The position numbers and the translations under genes are program-made. From Hysterangium stoloniferum (Eukaryota; Basidiomycota; Agaricomycetes; Hysterangiales; Hysterangiaceae), in assembly GCA_015178975.1 (NCBI GenBank), contig WHVD01000114.1:1-64000 (forward strand): a stretch of 64,000 nucleotides of DNA, in the 5' to 3' direction. How positions within the stretch are numbered: the first letter of the stretch is position 1; each line of letters starts with the position of its first letter. Shown here one piece after another: positions 47,225 through 58,167 of this stretch. The notes below the pieces were generated by a model. That model searched no databases and was not told the origin of the DNA. It saw only the letters and a list, made by a program, of their open reading frames with translations.

Positions 47225-47310
47225 AGTTCTCCAATATTTATACACCACTCAAGTTCTCCAATATTTATACACCACTTGAGTTCTCCAATATTTATACACC
47301 ACTCGAGATC
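47225..47310. repeat. 28-bp tandem triplication inside the Copia element
   Basis: Three consecutive units of GTTCTCCAATATTTATACACCACTC(A/T/G)A with small differences. Confidence 0.8.
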
Positions 47311-48975
47311 GCGACCTTCATTTGGGAGGAGGAGCACTTTGTTTACACATGTACTCGGATGCGGATTTCGCTGGCGATACAGAGGATAGAAAGTCGACTG
47401 GAGGATATGTTGTATTTTTAGGATCAGGGGCCGTATCTTGGTCTTCAAGAAAACAGTCGACAGTAGCCCTGTCTTCGGCGGAAGCTGAATACAATGCGTT
47501 ATCCGAGGCAGCACGCGAAGTTATGTGGACGCGACATTTTTTGGAAGAGTTGGATATCATTTATGAAGAACCAACAACGATTTTCGAGGATAATCAAGGA
47601 ACGATTGCATTCGCTCATAATCAGCGCGCTCTACAATGAATGAAACACATTGAAGTCAAATATCACTTTATTCGGCATTTAATCGAGAACGGAATGATAC
47701 AACTTATCTATCGACACATGAAGGAAATGATTGCGGATATTTTGACAAATTCGCTACCACCGTCAACTCATTCTTATCATACATGCCAACTAGGTATTGG
47801 AACTTCAACACTCGAGGAAGAGTATTGAGATACGAGCATTGAACTGGAGCAAGTGGAGCCGTGTATATGATGCAATAGGTGATCCATATTATGATGTGGC
47901 TTATGATGTATCAATCCACTTAGGTGGATAAACTCTATCCACCTGTACGATATATATATACGAGAATTAGTGTAATGAATAGTAACACATTTTACACTTG
48001 TTCATCTTCAGATCCAGAGGCAAAAAGGCAGATTTTTGCACCCTATGTCGCTATGCAAAGTGCATCGCCAAATCTCGTTCTTTTCGACCGTGAGCGAGAT
48101 GCAGTGACATAATTCTCATAGTGAGTATCATCTATGACATGTTTCATACCGAGGTAACCTACTGAGTGAAGTCCAATGTCAAAATGTCATTTTATCCCGC
48201 CCGAAGGTATCAATGCCTATAATCTTGCACGGCATCAGAAATTCAAGTGTTGGTGTGGGCTGTTGACTGTGATGAAGATGTTCATCGAGATGAAAACCCT
48301 TGGGGGATTAACTCATGCATACTGCCAGGACTGTGGCTTGGATAGTGAGTCGATCTACTCTCGAGCGTGACTTTCTGTCTGATAACTTTTCTTCATTAAT
48401 AATCAGTAGTTCTTGATGAAAAATATCATTTGGCGAAAATGGGAATAGACTATCCTGCAAACGACAAGGACAGTGGTAAGTTGACTTAAAGCATGCATTG
48501 CGAGATACACCACTCACAACAAGTTAGCTACAGTGCATCATCCACCCCTCACTTACACATTCCACCCCGCCATCCACTTATGGATAGGGTCGTTATCACC
48601 AGCCTTAGACGTTCTTCAATGGGATGTACGGTTAGTCGTCCTGTAGCAGCAAGTGAGTAAAATATTTCATGTCTCACTTTTAAGCTAAGTAGTAGTATTA
48701 GTATTAATCCCCCTTAGGAGTCACGCTGCCTCACAAACTCAGGTCTTTCATGGGATAGGGATTCACTCACAATATTGTCATGAGACACTGGACCCAAATC
48801 TGCGCTCACCTTCTCGTTTTCACTCTCTGGACAGTCCAAACTCATCTGTTGGCGGGAGTCCTCATCGTGACAAGAGCGTTGATATCTTTGAACTCTGTGA
48901 CGATTGCGACAGTTATTTTCCTCCAAAAGAATTCAAAGCTCGCATCTTGAAATGTCAAAGCCGTCTCATACAATA

Positions 48976-49430
48976 ACTCTTTACTCCACCGTCCTTACTG
49001 TTCACACACTGTTCATTTCTTGTTTGCTTAGCTTTAACTTAAAAAGATTAACATTCTTTTGAAGTTATAATAATACATAATATATGTACTATTTGATACA
49101 AATGGGTGTGTTCCACAAACACCACGAAGACATACTTTATGGATATTATTTAATCAGGTAGCCTTGTGGGGCAAGCCAACCTTGAGTCGGTTCACAAATG
49201 ATGGCATCAGATCTCCCCGGCAATATTCGGAGTTGTACCAATTGACTACACTCAGCTTTTCCCTATATGCGACTAATTGGCACTTTAGCATCTTCGAATT
49301 TGGATGATGGGCTATATTGCCAGACACTGCTTAATGGTGCGTACTGCCAAAGCACATTTAGATTTTTACATATTGGTGAGTTACTAGGTTGGCCATAGCC
49401 ACAATTTAACTGATTAAGTGTGTCTCCTGA
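48976..49430. other. intergenic, no gene supported
   Basis: No supportable CDS. A plus-strand stretch at about 49,165-49,270 (VGQANLESV, ISPAIFGVVPIDYTQLFP) looks protein-like but is broken by stops; it may be debris of an unknown gene. Confidence 0.3.
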
Positions 49431-49435
49431 ATCAT

Positions 49436-49925
49436 TGTCACGAACGTACAAGCTCAAATTTCGATAACATTCAATTTAATATTTCTTCGACATTTGTTCG
49501 ACATTCCTTCGACTTTCCGACTCGACTTCCGACTCGACTTCCGATTCAACTATTCTTCGACAATATCTTTGACAATCTCGAATATCTTCAACTTGTCTCA
49601 GGTTGATGTCATTGATGATTTCATTTTGATATCATATTATCATCATAGGTAAATGATATATAGTATATAAGGGCAATGATAAGAAAGAAGGAAGTCAGTC
49701 AGAAAACCTGTATTATATTATATTATTACTGTATTACATAATAGTCGAACTTTTCTGAGTCCTTCTTTGACTTAATTATTCGTGAGCCTCTGTGTCCTAT
49801 CTTTGCCTCATGCTTTATCAACAGGACGAATTAATACTTCGTCGAATGAGGCATCTTTATTCAATATTGTTGAATATTCTTCGATTGTTTATTCGACTTT
49901 ATTGAGTAAAATTCGATTCGTGACA
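49436..49925 (+). repeat. solo LTR, related Gypsy family
   Basis: 490 bp, TGTCACGAACG...GATTCGTGACA, with a perfect 5-bp duplication ATCAT (49,431-49,435 and 49,926-49,930). It shares the termini and several internal motifs (GGAAGTCAGTC, ACTTCGTCGAA) with the 31-kb Gypsy LTR but is clearly diverged, so it belongs to a sister family. Confidence 0.85.
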
Positions 49926-50093
49926 ATCATGGGGGAGACTTACTGCCACTCAGCACATGTATGTAGTTCCAGTGCACCCCCTAACTACCTCAGTGTTTAC
50001 CTCCTTGCTTCACTGAGTTTGTGAATTTTGTCTAGTTCCCAATTCTACACACGATGCTCACTGCAACTACATTGTCTCCTAAACAAAATTACC

Positions 50094-51134
50094 ATGTCTC
50101 ATGCCTCATCTTTCAACTTCGCATATTCAAAAAATCTTCGGAAAGCCTGGTATTGGCTGTCTTCAACAATTCTCAACATCAATCCTCATCTGACCCTCAA
50201 TATTCATGAAGTTTTGATTGACCAGTATGAACTAGCACTGTATGCCCATTCCCATCCCCACAATGAAGAGAAATTAACCTTTTGAGGTTCAGATCCAGAA
50301 CCGCCCAGGATATCTTTCATACTCTCAATAAGCTTTCTATGATCTTGAAAGATTATCCAGATATCCTCATCTGTCTCACTTGCCTCGCACTGCCACTTCA
50401 AGGTTATCGGTTTGTGCATTGCCCAGGTGATCATAAACGCCTTATACATATTACATTGCCAAGCTGAGATGGCAGGTGGCCTGTTCATTCAAGATGAGAA
50501 GGGAAACCTTGTTCCTTGTATGGTCGCCAGCAAATTTTGGTGGAAAACTCCACTAAAGGCGGTTGCATGGATGTTTGTTCGTCACAAATGGATCACAGTT
50601 GTCCGAGCAGAAGCTGCTCCTGGGCTGACCTCACACCCTCTACTGGACTATATTACTGATACTACATGTTTTGAAGATAATTCCGAAGATATTCCTGGAA
50701 TGGAATACCTATACACAGAGCTGGATCCAGTGGTCATCCGTCAAAACAATCCTCGTTTACTTCTTCTAGCAACACGACTCTTTGTTGCAATGCATGATGA
50801 AATGTATGTGCTCTTTCATGGTCTATTCATTGCTGATGATGACGTTTTGTGCAGGCTACCTTCAGGCCTTATGAGCTACCAGAGACAGCTTTACTATTTA
50901 TGTGAATTGTCCACAGTTTTCAAGGACTATCCGGATCACCTCATCTCGTTGGTTAATCATTCGTTTGGTGATGGTGGTTTTCACTTATTCTATGACCCTG
51001 GCAATCATAAACGGCTCATTCTACTGGTACCGATTGAGATAGGATCCCGACCATACATTCAAGATGATCAAGGGAAATTCATTGACTTTCCTTATATGGC
51101 AGAACCACTTCCAGCATATAGTTCTTACAGCTAA
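50094..51134 (+). pseudogene. unknown gene with internally duplicated domain, frameshifted
   Basis: Three consecutive plus-strand frames (50,094-50,285; about 50,282-50,467; 50,412-51,134) belong together because their peptides form two copies of one module. Copy 1 has SMILKDYPDILICL, PGDHKRLIHITLP and FIQDEKGNLVPCM. Copy 2 has STVFKDYPDHLISLV, PGNHKRLILLVPIE and YIQDDQGKFIDFPYM. Copy 2, including about 140 residues before it, is intact and ends at 51,134. Copy 1 needs two frame changes, the second near 50,465 being a one-base shift. No signal peptide, membrane helix or known catalytic motif is seen. Function unknown; either a decayed gene or sequence errors. Confidence 0.45.
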
Positions 51135-51889
51135 GACTGTAGCAACATGTCTAGGGACCAAAAGCATTTTGAAGGGTGTGATGGAATTAGTTAAATAATG
51201 TTTCAATGTGTTTAATAGAGTTTAAAACATATCTCTATCCGCATATATTAGCAAAAAGAGGCGTGACAACAGCCTAATAGTGGTGGCCTTTATACAAAGT
51301 ACGCACTAATGGGATGTCATCGCCGTCTCAAAACTCACTCCTAAATTAGCTTTATTTTCGATAATATTAACGATACTTATGTGGGTGCGCCACTATCAAA
51401 CCTACCACGAACTCCTGCCAGAGTACATATAAAGAATCACCATCATCGCATATCACTCTCCGCCGACAACACCAGCGCGCTGTCCGATAATATACCTCCC
51501 TCCTATAGCGAAGCTCTTTTTTCCGAACCCCCATCGGCCAAGTTTAAAGCATAATCCTCATGGGGCTTTTGTTTTGCCATACGGGCTGACGATATACCCA
51601 AAGAGACATTATTCGTGGCCGTGCTGTGTTACTTTTAATGTTCATACCGCATGCATGTATTTTAGATGGAGATTAAATCGACTCGAATGGTGTTTGGAGG
51701 ACCTATCACGTTTGGTTCGATTTGATCACAAACCATCGTAGTGACACGAAAGAAATATTTGCCTGTCAGTAAGAACAATAAAAGGACTTGGTACGGAAAC
51801 AGTGGGATAACGTCGAGCTTATAGCTCAAGTTTTGAGTCGAATTTGCCGACCGTCACACCGATGTCACCAAATTCACAGGCTCGATTGC
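51135..51889. other. intergenic region before the carrier gene
   Basis: No supportable gene. It marks the change from transposon-rich to gene-rich sequence. Confidence 0.5.
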
Positions 51890-53173
51890 ATGTCCTCTGG
51901 GTCTGATTCCACTTCTCAAGAGGCAAGAACAGCAGGCTTCAAAGCTGCGTTGGCCGGCACAGCATCTAGGCATGTTATGCACTCTAACACATGTCGCAGA
52001 TCCTCATGTTCATCAACTGAAATCCTATCTACAGAACACTCGCCCTTTATTTTTCGCGTCCGGTTCGTCTATTCCGGCCGTCTAAAATCAGCGGGTGGCA
52101 CTCCCTAGGAGGACAGTCTCTTCCCTTGTTAATACGACAGAAAGGTGTAAGGGAATTTCTTCCCCTGGCAGTGGACGCTGCCCCTGGGTTCAGATTACCA
52201 CTCACGATTTAACACTTCCTCACCACAGTGGATCATCATACCAGGCCACTTTGCGCCTCCGTTGCTAGTAAACGCGCTTCTCGGAACGGTGCTATGGACG
52301 ACATACTCCGAGGCGACGTCGGTGCTTAGTGCCTATTCCCCTGCCTTGTCCCCCGTTGCCGTTGCGGCAATTTCTGGCAGCTGCGCGGGCTCCGTGCAGG
52401 CGCTTGCGGCTGCTCCTGCTGAAAATGTGAGAATAGTGCTGGAAGGGGGGAAGACGCGAGGGAGCTGGTCTGTCGCCTGGAAAGAAGTATTCGCGGGCAC
52501 CGAGCCCCTTGCGTCCGAGCCGCTCCAGCCGACACAGCATCGGGAAGAAGCCAGAAAAGTCAGAGAGTGGGTCAGGGAGGTGCGCGGGATGGCGGGACGA
52601 GGGTGGCAGGGGCTCGGGTTTGGCGTTGCGAAGGACAGCTGTGGTATTTACCTTCCGGCTGTTTGTTCGGTCAAAAATACCACTTATTGTTCCTGCCCCG
52701 TGTTTCTCTCCCTCCCTCCCCACACACCACATCTAGCATTCGCAGTGTTTTTTGCCATTTTCGAAATATCCCGGCGCGTCGCGGCACGCACCCGCAATTT
52801 CTCCAGAAAAGTGCTCGATTCCATGTCCACGAAGGTCTCCCCGGCCGCCAGACGGCATGTGCCCCGTGTCGTGCACAGCGTAGCCATCATCTCGGGTGGT
52901 ATATTAGCGGGCATATCTTACGAATTTGTTTCACGGCCTTTTGACGTCGCTCGGCGGTGTATCCATGTTTCAGGGCGGCAGAATCAGTCCATGAGGGACA
53001 TTTTGCTGCGTAAAGCGCAGAATGATGGTTTACTGTCGTTTTTTCGAGATCCAGCCCCCCAGGTCCCTGTCCCACCTTCTGGGTATACATGGCTACGGAC
53101 TTTGGGTCGATTAGGCCCTTGGGGAGTGGCCTTTTTGGCATGGGAGAACTTTGGTCCGGAGTTGCTCTTGTAA
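51890..53173 (+). CDS. mitochondrial carrier family protein
   Basis: A probable membrane transporter of the mitochondrial inner membrane; substrate unknown. The probable start is ATG at 51,890 (MSSGSDSTSQEARTAGFKAA). A second exon lies near 52,045-52,165 (PVRLFRPSKISGWHSLGG), the third is 52,229-52,643 and the fourth 52,737-53,173. The last intron (93 nt, GTATTT...TCTAG) restores DSC-AFAVFFAIFEISRR in frame. Two carrier signatures of the Px[DE]xx[RK] type are visible: PAENVR in exon 3 and PFDVAR in exon 4; the first repeat is poorly preserved in what I can read. It is about 350 residues, close to the family norm. The first two exon boundaries are uncertain. Confidence 0.7.
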
Positions 53174-53374
53174 ATGGTGAGTGATCCTTCTCCTCTTTTA
53201 TGAGAAATTTAGAATATTCATAGCAATGACAAGCTATAGATGTCGTAGAGTTTTAGATTACTGAACGAATGTTCTTGATACCTTTTCGGATCATACCAAG
53301 GACTTATGACATTATGTCTAGTATTGTCGACTACGAGTATGGTGTATACCCAAGCTATATCTAATGTGTGTTGC

Positions 53375-53740
53375 CTAAATACTTAGCCTCCAGGAACGGA
53401 TGTCGCTATCTACTGTGACGCATTAGTGGCTGTAGGAGCATGTGAATTACCTGAAAGACGAGGCATTTTAACCTTACACTCTCACTCGCAGAATTGGGAT
53501 GGCGTAGGAAGGTCCACAGACGTGGTGGTGCTGCTGTTCTTGTTTAAATACTTAGCCTCCCCAGGAACGGATATCGCTATCTACTGTGACGCATTAGTGG
53601 CTGTGGGAACATTATTTCACATGCTCCTTTCAGATTTCTGACTTACTCCCTTACCTGAAAGACGAGCTACACCCAGTCGCAAAATTGGGATGGCGTAAAA
53701 AGGTTCACAGACGCGGTGGTGGTGGTGCTGCTGTTGATCA
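53375..53740. repeat. tandem duplication of about 170-190 bp
   Basis: TAAATACTTAGCCTCC, CTATCTACTGTGACGCATTA, GACGAG, AATTGGGATGGCGTA and GGTGGTGCTGCTGTT occur in the same order in two adjacent blocks (about 53,375-53,543 and 53,545-53,740). The second has an expanded GGT run. It lies downstream of the carrier gene, and no coding role is evident. Confidence 0.7.
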
Positions 53741-56034
53741 ACTTTACATTACTATTTTTCTAATTTTATACACAACATCCGATTATGACAGCATTACACG
53801 TTACAATATCAGCAGGAGGAATTGGGGCGGAACAATGAATGTCGCGATCCGAGTGTGGAAGAAGGAGTGCGTTAGCCATCCAGGACGAAATGGAGGGAAG
53901 GTGGATTCTATTGCCTTGTTCGGCGTTGGGGTGTACGAGAGCGTCAGGGAGTTGCGGGAGAAACACAGGCGATCGTCGTGCCTCGATAACTTCATTCTCT
54001 CCCTCTTGTCCATCTTCCTGCTTGTGCTTTGTGCTTAACAACAAACGTTTAGCAGTGGGTCTTTATTTTATTTTTATTATATCCCCCGCAATATATACCA
54101 AATAATTGGATGATAATGGGACAATGCAGATCAGTGTATTTGAAGACTACTGAAGCACAAGAAATAACACTCTTGTCCCGGGAAAACAACAAAGCGCGTC
54201 ACGCATCTTGACTCATCGGGAACTTTTTGAGTCAAAGAACTATACTGTTTCGGAATAGCGTCGGAATCCATATCAATCTCGTACAAAGAACCTAACTCAA
54301 AAACGAACATCCCCCTTCATCAATAGTACCCCCCCTTCTAAAGCACATTTCCCGTACATATTATCGCCCTACCTAGAAGGTACAGGCTACGCACGTGTGA
54401 CGGTCTTGAGTCCTACACACACCAAAGTTGAAAGAATAACCTCTTCACCGATGCTTTATTCAGGCACGTTATGGCACCAGGCTACGAAGATCCCCAGCTT
54501 TACCAATCGAGTCCTTGTCACATTCGAAATGCCCGCTACACATGCTATCTTGGTGGGTATCTAGCGCTGAACCCAGTACCGTTCAGTGCGACTTGAGCAG
54601 TAAGTACATCAAGACTGAGAGTCAAGAAGCCATAAGGTTGATAATTGTCAGGAACAAGACTTTATTGTGTTGATGCAGCAGTGTCTTTAAGTATTACACA
54701 CCGGAGTGGACAAACAAAGGGGAAATATAAGGACATTGTGGCCCATACAATCTCCGATGTGTGAACATGGAACTGTGGCCTTCAACAGGGTAAACCAAGC
54801 TTGGGTGAAGCTCCACTCTCTAACTGTCAGTAAACTCGTTTCGAACTAGTTTAAACACATCCTACAAAACCGCCTGTGTACTTTTTTTGTTTGATTTGTA
54901 TCTATCAGGGCGGTGTCTGTGTATATTAGAGTCTATGACAGGTCTCGCGCATACTAACTATGTCTTGGATAAATCAAAGCCAATTATAAATAGCTGGATA
55001 TATATAGTGCCTCACAAAAATCAATTATCAATTATTATACACTATTTCTTCGTGAAAAAATGGACTCCTAGGCGATTCGAGCCTACGAAATGATGCGCCG
55101 ATATCCGGTAATTCGGTTGGGAAAGCGAGGACTGTTGATGACCAATAATCTGGATCTATCCTGAACCAATTTGCCCATTGACCTCATAGGATAAATACAA
55201 TATCAAATTATTTTCTTCATGACGATGATATGGGAAGCATAATTTTCCCACTGCAGATCTCTTCAAAAAGGTGGGAATCCGTCAATACTCCACACTTCAC
55301 TGCAATAAAGCATCACTTCCGACGGAAGCAATTTTGGCGGTGGGATTCTATTGGTAACTCAATTTAGAACAATGGGAGATTTACCACACTCGACCACCTG
55401 GCCTGTCCCATTGTTCTCTAGTATGCTTTTAACGCTATACTCTGGTTCCGTTGGTTATTTGCCGCGTGTTGCCCTCTTTCCTCTACCACCACCGAGACCC
55501 GTACAATGCGCCATCCAGAATTTCCTGTGATATCTTTCCTATCAGGCTACATTTCATCCTCATTTTCATTCAAATGCGGCACGCTCAAGACCATGCCTGC
55601 GTGCATATATCTGTATATCTCTTGCAACCTTTGAATCATTGCCGATTACAGACGGGCAAGAGCGGGCAAACAGGTTGAAACCACTCTGAGTCACGTAAGA
55701 ATAGTGCCTCTGGCTCTCCTTCCCTCTCTCAACTTTGACAGTCATTGTTATAGTGGAATCAGAGGTTGAATATTCCCTTTCGCTGGATTCCCATGAGGAC
55801 TGGAGACAGTTTGAGTCCATTATGCTTTCCAAAGGCTACTCTCTCTGTTATCCGTATGTCACAGCGCCTCAGTAGAATCCTGAAGGTTTGCTTGTTTGAT
55901 CAAAAATCGCAGTAAAGACCAGCCAGCATAAGTCATAGTCATCATTGACATATTGGTGAAGCACTAAATCTATCAAGCCAAGCGGACGAACTGAATGTAC
56001 GATGATCATCACCTTGGGATACATATCTGTTCAC
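53741..56034. other. long intergenic region, no secure gene
   Basis: Several short ORFs occur but none has motif or splice support. The most protein-like is minus 55,566-55,820 (MDSNCLQSSWESSEREYSTS), a possible small gene or exon. No transposon ends or RNA gene were recognised. Confidence 0.35.
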
Positions 56035-56829
56035 CTAAGCTGGTCGGCTCACACGACGCCTTTTGGGTAGAGGGACAGAGGGTTTGTTCATAATGATAGC
56101 ATTGTTGAGTATCGTTGTTTTCCGTTTCGGAGTAGACGGTGGTAAAGGAACCTCGACGAAACATTCTCGCGTGCGGGAATGAGCTGTAGCACGTTCCTGT
56201 TGATTCTCGAGAAGGTTTTCACAACTTGGGTCTTTGTCCCGTTGCGACACATGCCTGGCACGGTCCGCTTTAATGCTGCCAGCCCATCAGTTTATATATC
56301 CCTGTGATGATTGTGAAACGTACCGCTGTAATTCATTCTGAATAAGTTTCTGAACCGCCATATTTGCAGTCTGAAGCTCCTTCTGTAAACGATCACATTG
56401 AAGACGTGCTTCCTTTTCCTTCTCCGCATGGGCATCAGCAGCGAGCATGTAACGTTCGCAAGAATCCATCAACAACTCCTTCTGACCCTCGAGGGACATG
56501 ACCCTTTCTTCGAGTTGTGCCACTCGATCCTGGCTCACCCCAGATTCACCGTCAAAGTAAACACGGCGGACGTTGGAGTCAATGAAAGGCCAGTATTTCT
56601 CTGGGATGAACATCTTGTTTGGAACCACTGTTGTGTCATTAAACAATGTCATACGATGGTATTTCTTTGACTCACTGAGACTGAAACTCGTCCTGCATGA
56701 TGGACACGGCGCACAAGTTGCATCTGGACTTCGCTCAGTCGCAGCTTGCAAGCATTGTGAACAGAAGACATGTCCACAGGGGGTGATAACGGGATCCCGT
56801 AAGCTCTCTAGACAGATGCTACAGGTCAT
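56035..56829 (-). CDS. RING-finger coiled-coil protein (putative E3 ubiquitin ligase)
   Basis: Two exons, 56,324-56,829 and 56,035-56,275, joined across a 48-nt intron (GTACGT...GGCAG) that keeps the frame; the product is 248 residues. A C3HC4 RING occupies residues 3-46: CSIC, PCGHVFCSQC, then CPSC. Such domains bind an E2 enzyme and transfer ubiquitin. Residues about 95-175 form a coiled coil (VAQLEERVMSLEGQKELLMD; HAEKEKEARLQCDRLQKELQ). The C-terminus is basic (TPKRKTT, PLPKRRRVSRP), which may be a nuclear localisation signal. It is transcribed divergently from the cardiolipin synthase gene with 147 bp between the start codons. No orthologue name can be given with confidence. Confidence 0.8.
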
Positions 56830-56976
56830 GGTGGTTCTGAGGAAGCCGTATCAAAGAAACCGAAGAGAGAAAACGATGTATTGACTAACCTTGTGAGTGT
56901 TGAACCAATGGTCTGCTTGTCGCTTGTGGGCAGGTATGGACGCGCCGCGATTTAACATAATCACGTTAAAGCGTCC
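56830..56976. promoter_or_regulatory. divergent promoter between RING and cardiolipin synthase genes
   Basis: 147 bp separate the two start codons, so the genes must share promoter sequence. No TATA box or named binding site is convincing; GCGCCGCG (56,942-56,949) is the most GC-rich element. Confidence 0.5.
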
Positions 56977-58057
56977 ATGCTGCTCCGTCTCGCCCTTCAT
57001 GTTAACTCCCGTACTCGGCCACTTCATCTTGCAAGTATTTCACGGCTAACAAAACCATACGATTTGTCTCTTTTTAAGATCCCTACCAACAAGAAAATTA
57101 TCTGCTCTACAGCTTTCCGTGGAAATACATTCCATTCTTCATCCCCAAAGAACAAGCCCACAATCCGCGAGAATATCCATACGTTACCAAATCTCCTAAC
57201 AATATCACGTATTATCTCATGTCCCATACTTGCATGGTCAATAATTCAGGAAAATTTTTGCCTTGCTACATCATTGCTCGTCTACGCCGGAGTCACCGAC
57301 TGGGTTTATTTCTCTTTGCCTTCGTTTTATGACGTTGTAAAATAACTTCACCGTTCAATAAGGTCGATGGTTATATTGCACGAAGATACAATATGCGAAC
57401 CGTTCTTGGGACCATTCTTGATCCGGCAGCAGACAAGGTCCTGATGACGACCCTCACCGTCACCCTTGCATACAAATCGTTACTGCCAGGTATATTCGAA
57501 TGACCGTTTTTTCTTTCTTTTATTGAAATCTTGGAAAGTACCGTTGGCAGTAATTATCATCGGACGTGACGTTTTGTTAAGTCTCTCAGCGTTCTATTAC
57601 CGCTATTCATCTCTTCCGCCACCGGTAATACCACTTCTCGTTTTATGCATTTCTCTCTGTGATTTAATTAATTGTTAACCTAGAAAACATTCCGACGATA
57701 TTGGGATTTCTCTATCCCCTCAGCAGAAGTGAGGCCTACGGAGATCAGCAAGGTAATTTATTTATTCATATGTCTCTTTCAGAGGGTAGTGCTCTTATCC
57801 CAGACTCTAGGTGAACACTGCCCTCCAACTACTCCTCATGGGTGTAACAACAATAAGCCCCCTGCTTCCATTCAATACCACACTATCTCTTGGATACTTA
57901 CAGTAAGCATCAAAGTTGATCTGTTAACTATGACCTCAATTTGAATTACAGATGGATTGTGGCTGGTACCACGATTTGGAGTGGTTTAAGCTATGTATTC
58001 TCTAAAAATGCAGTTCGTATACTCCATAAACCTCAGAAAGGCAGAAAACCAGATTAA
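56977..58057 (+). CDS. CRD1: cardiolipin synthase (CDP-alcohol phosphatidyltransferase)
   Basis: It joins CDP-diacylglycerol and phosphatidylglycerol to make cardiolipin in the mitochondrial inner membrane. Six exons: 56,977-57,303, 57,363-57,489, 57,539-57,624, 57,684-57,752, 57,811-57,902 and 57,952-58,057. All junctions keep frame and introns are 49-59 nt; the product is 268 residues, close to yeast Crd1 (283). The CDP-alcohol transferase signature DG..AR(8)G...D...D is complete across exon 1-2: TDW-VDGYIARRYNMRTVLG then TILDPAADK. N-terminal Arg/Ser-rich residues fit a mitochondrial presequence (MLLRLALHVNSRTRP). Hydrophobic segments (LPLAVIIIGRDVLLSLSAFY, QLLLMGVTTISPLLPFNT) fit membrane helices. 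The PSAEVRPTEISKVNTALQLL stretch is typical of eukaryotic cardiolipin synthases. Confidence 0.9.
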
Positions 58058-58167
58058 TAAAAGTATCCCAAAAAAAAAATGTTATTGTACAAGACGTGAA
58101 TGGACTTAGGGGATTACAGATGCGAGGCACATGATAAACAAACACTAAAAGACAAAGAAACATAACA
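58058..58167. terminator. shared 3' region of two convergent genes
   Basis: Only 110 bp lie between the stop codons of the cardiolipin synthase and spindle-pole genes. AATAAAAG (58,035-58,042, just before the stop) is a possible poly(A) signal for the plus-strand gene. The transcripts probably overlap at their 3' ends. Confidence 0.4.

Larger units (their letters stand above)
42852..48010 (+). mobile_element. Ty1/Copia LTR retrotransposon, broken copy
   Basis: About 5.2 kb, flanked by the 5-bp duplication GATCC (42,847-42,851 and 48,011-48,015). The LTRs are TATTGAGATACG...CATCTTCA (42,852-43,509, itself split by a Gypsy solo LTR; and 47,823-48,010). A primer-binding site GGTTATGGGCCCCAG follows at 43,510, and the purine tract GAGGAAGAG precedes the right LTR. 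Parts are gag (about 43.55-44.3 kb), protease region (near 44.5 kb, DSASSGHYV), integrase (about 45.0-45.5 kb, with MWHQRLGHLH-type zinc region and DNGTEF), RT (about 46.2-47.2 kb, with WVDDATAV) and RNase H (about 47.3-47.8 kb, with DADFAGD). It is broken, with several (roughly six to eight) breaks. Confidence 0.85.
42741..48975 (+). pseudogene. unknown spliced Cys-rich gene disrupted by a Copia element
   Basis: The frame starting ATG at 42,741 (MSSNFPNDSLVADHF) runs to 42,851. After the Copia element and its GATCC duplication it continues in frame at 48,016 (EAKRQIFAPYVAMQSASPN). Downstream are further probable exons on the same strand: 48,176-48,344 (with KFKCWCG and YCQDCGLD), 48,407-48,475 (DEKYHLAKMGIDYPANDKD), one near 48,530-48,640, and a last one from 48,718 to a stop near 48,975 (FELCDDCDSYFPPKEF). 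Introns of 48-65 nt with GT...AG ends separate them; exact joins are uncertain. The paired CxC/CxxC residues suggest zinc binding. I do not recognise the family. The insertion in the first exon should abolish the protein. Confidence 0.4.

Noticed and set aside
53685-54044. Overlapping plus and minus ORFs downstream of the carrier gene
   Set aside because: They overlap the tandem duplication, lack motifs and splice support, and compete with each other on opposite strands.
55045-55115. Possible tRNA gene (GCGATTCGAGCC, T-arm-like stem and loop)
   Set aside because: The T-loop lacks the invariant TT, and no A box, anticodon arm or acceptor pairing could be built on either strand.
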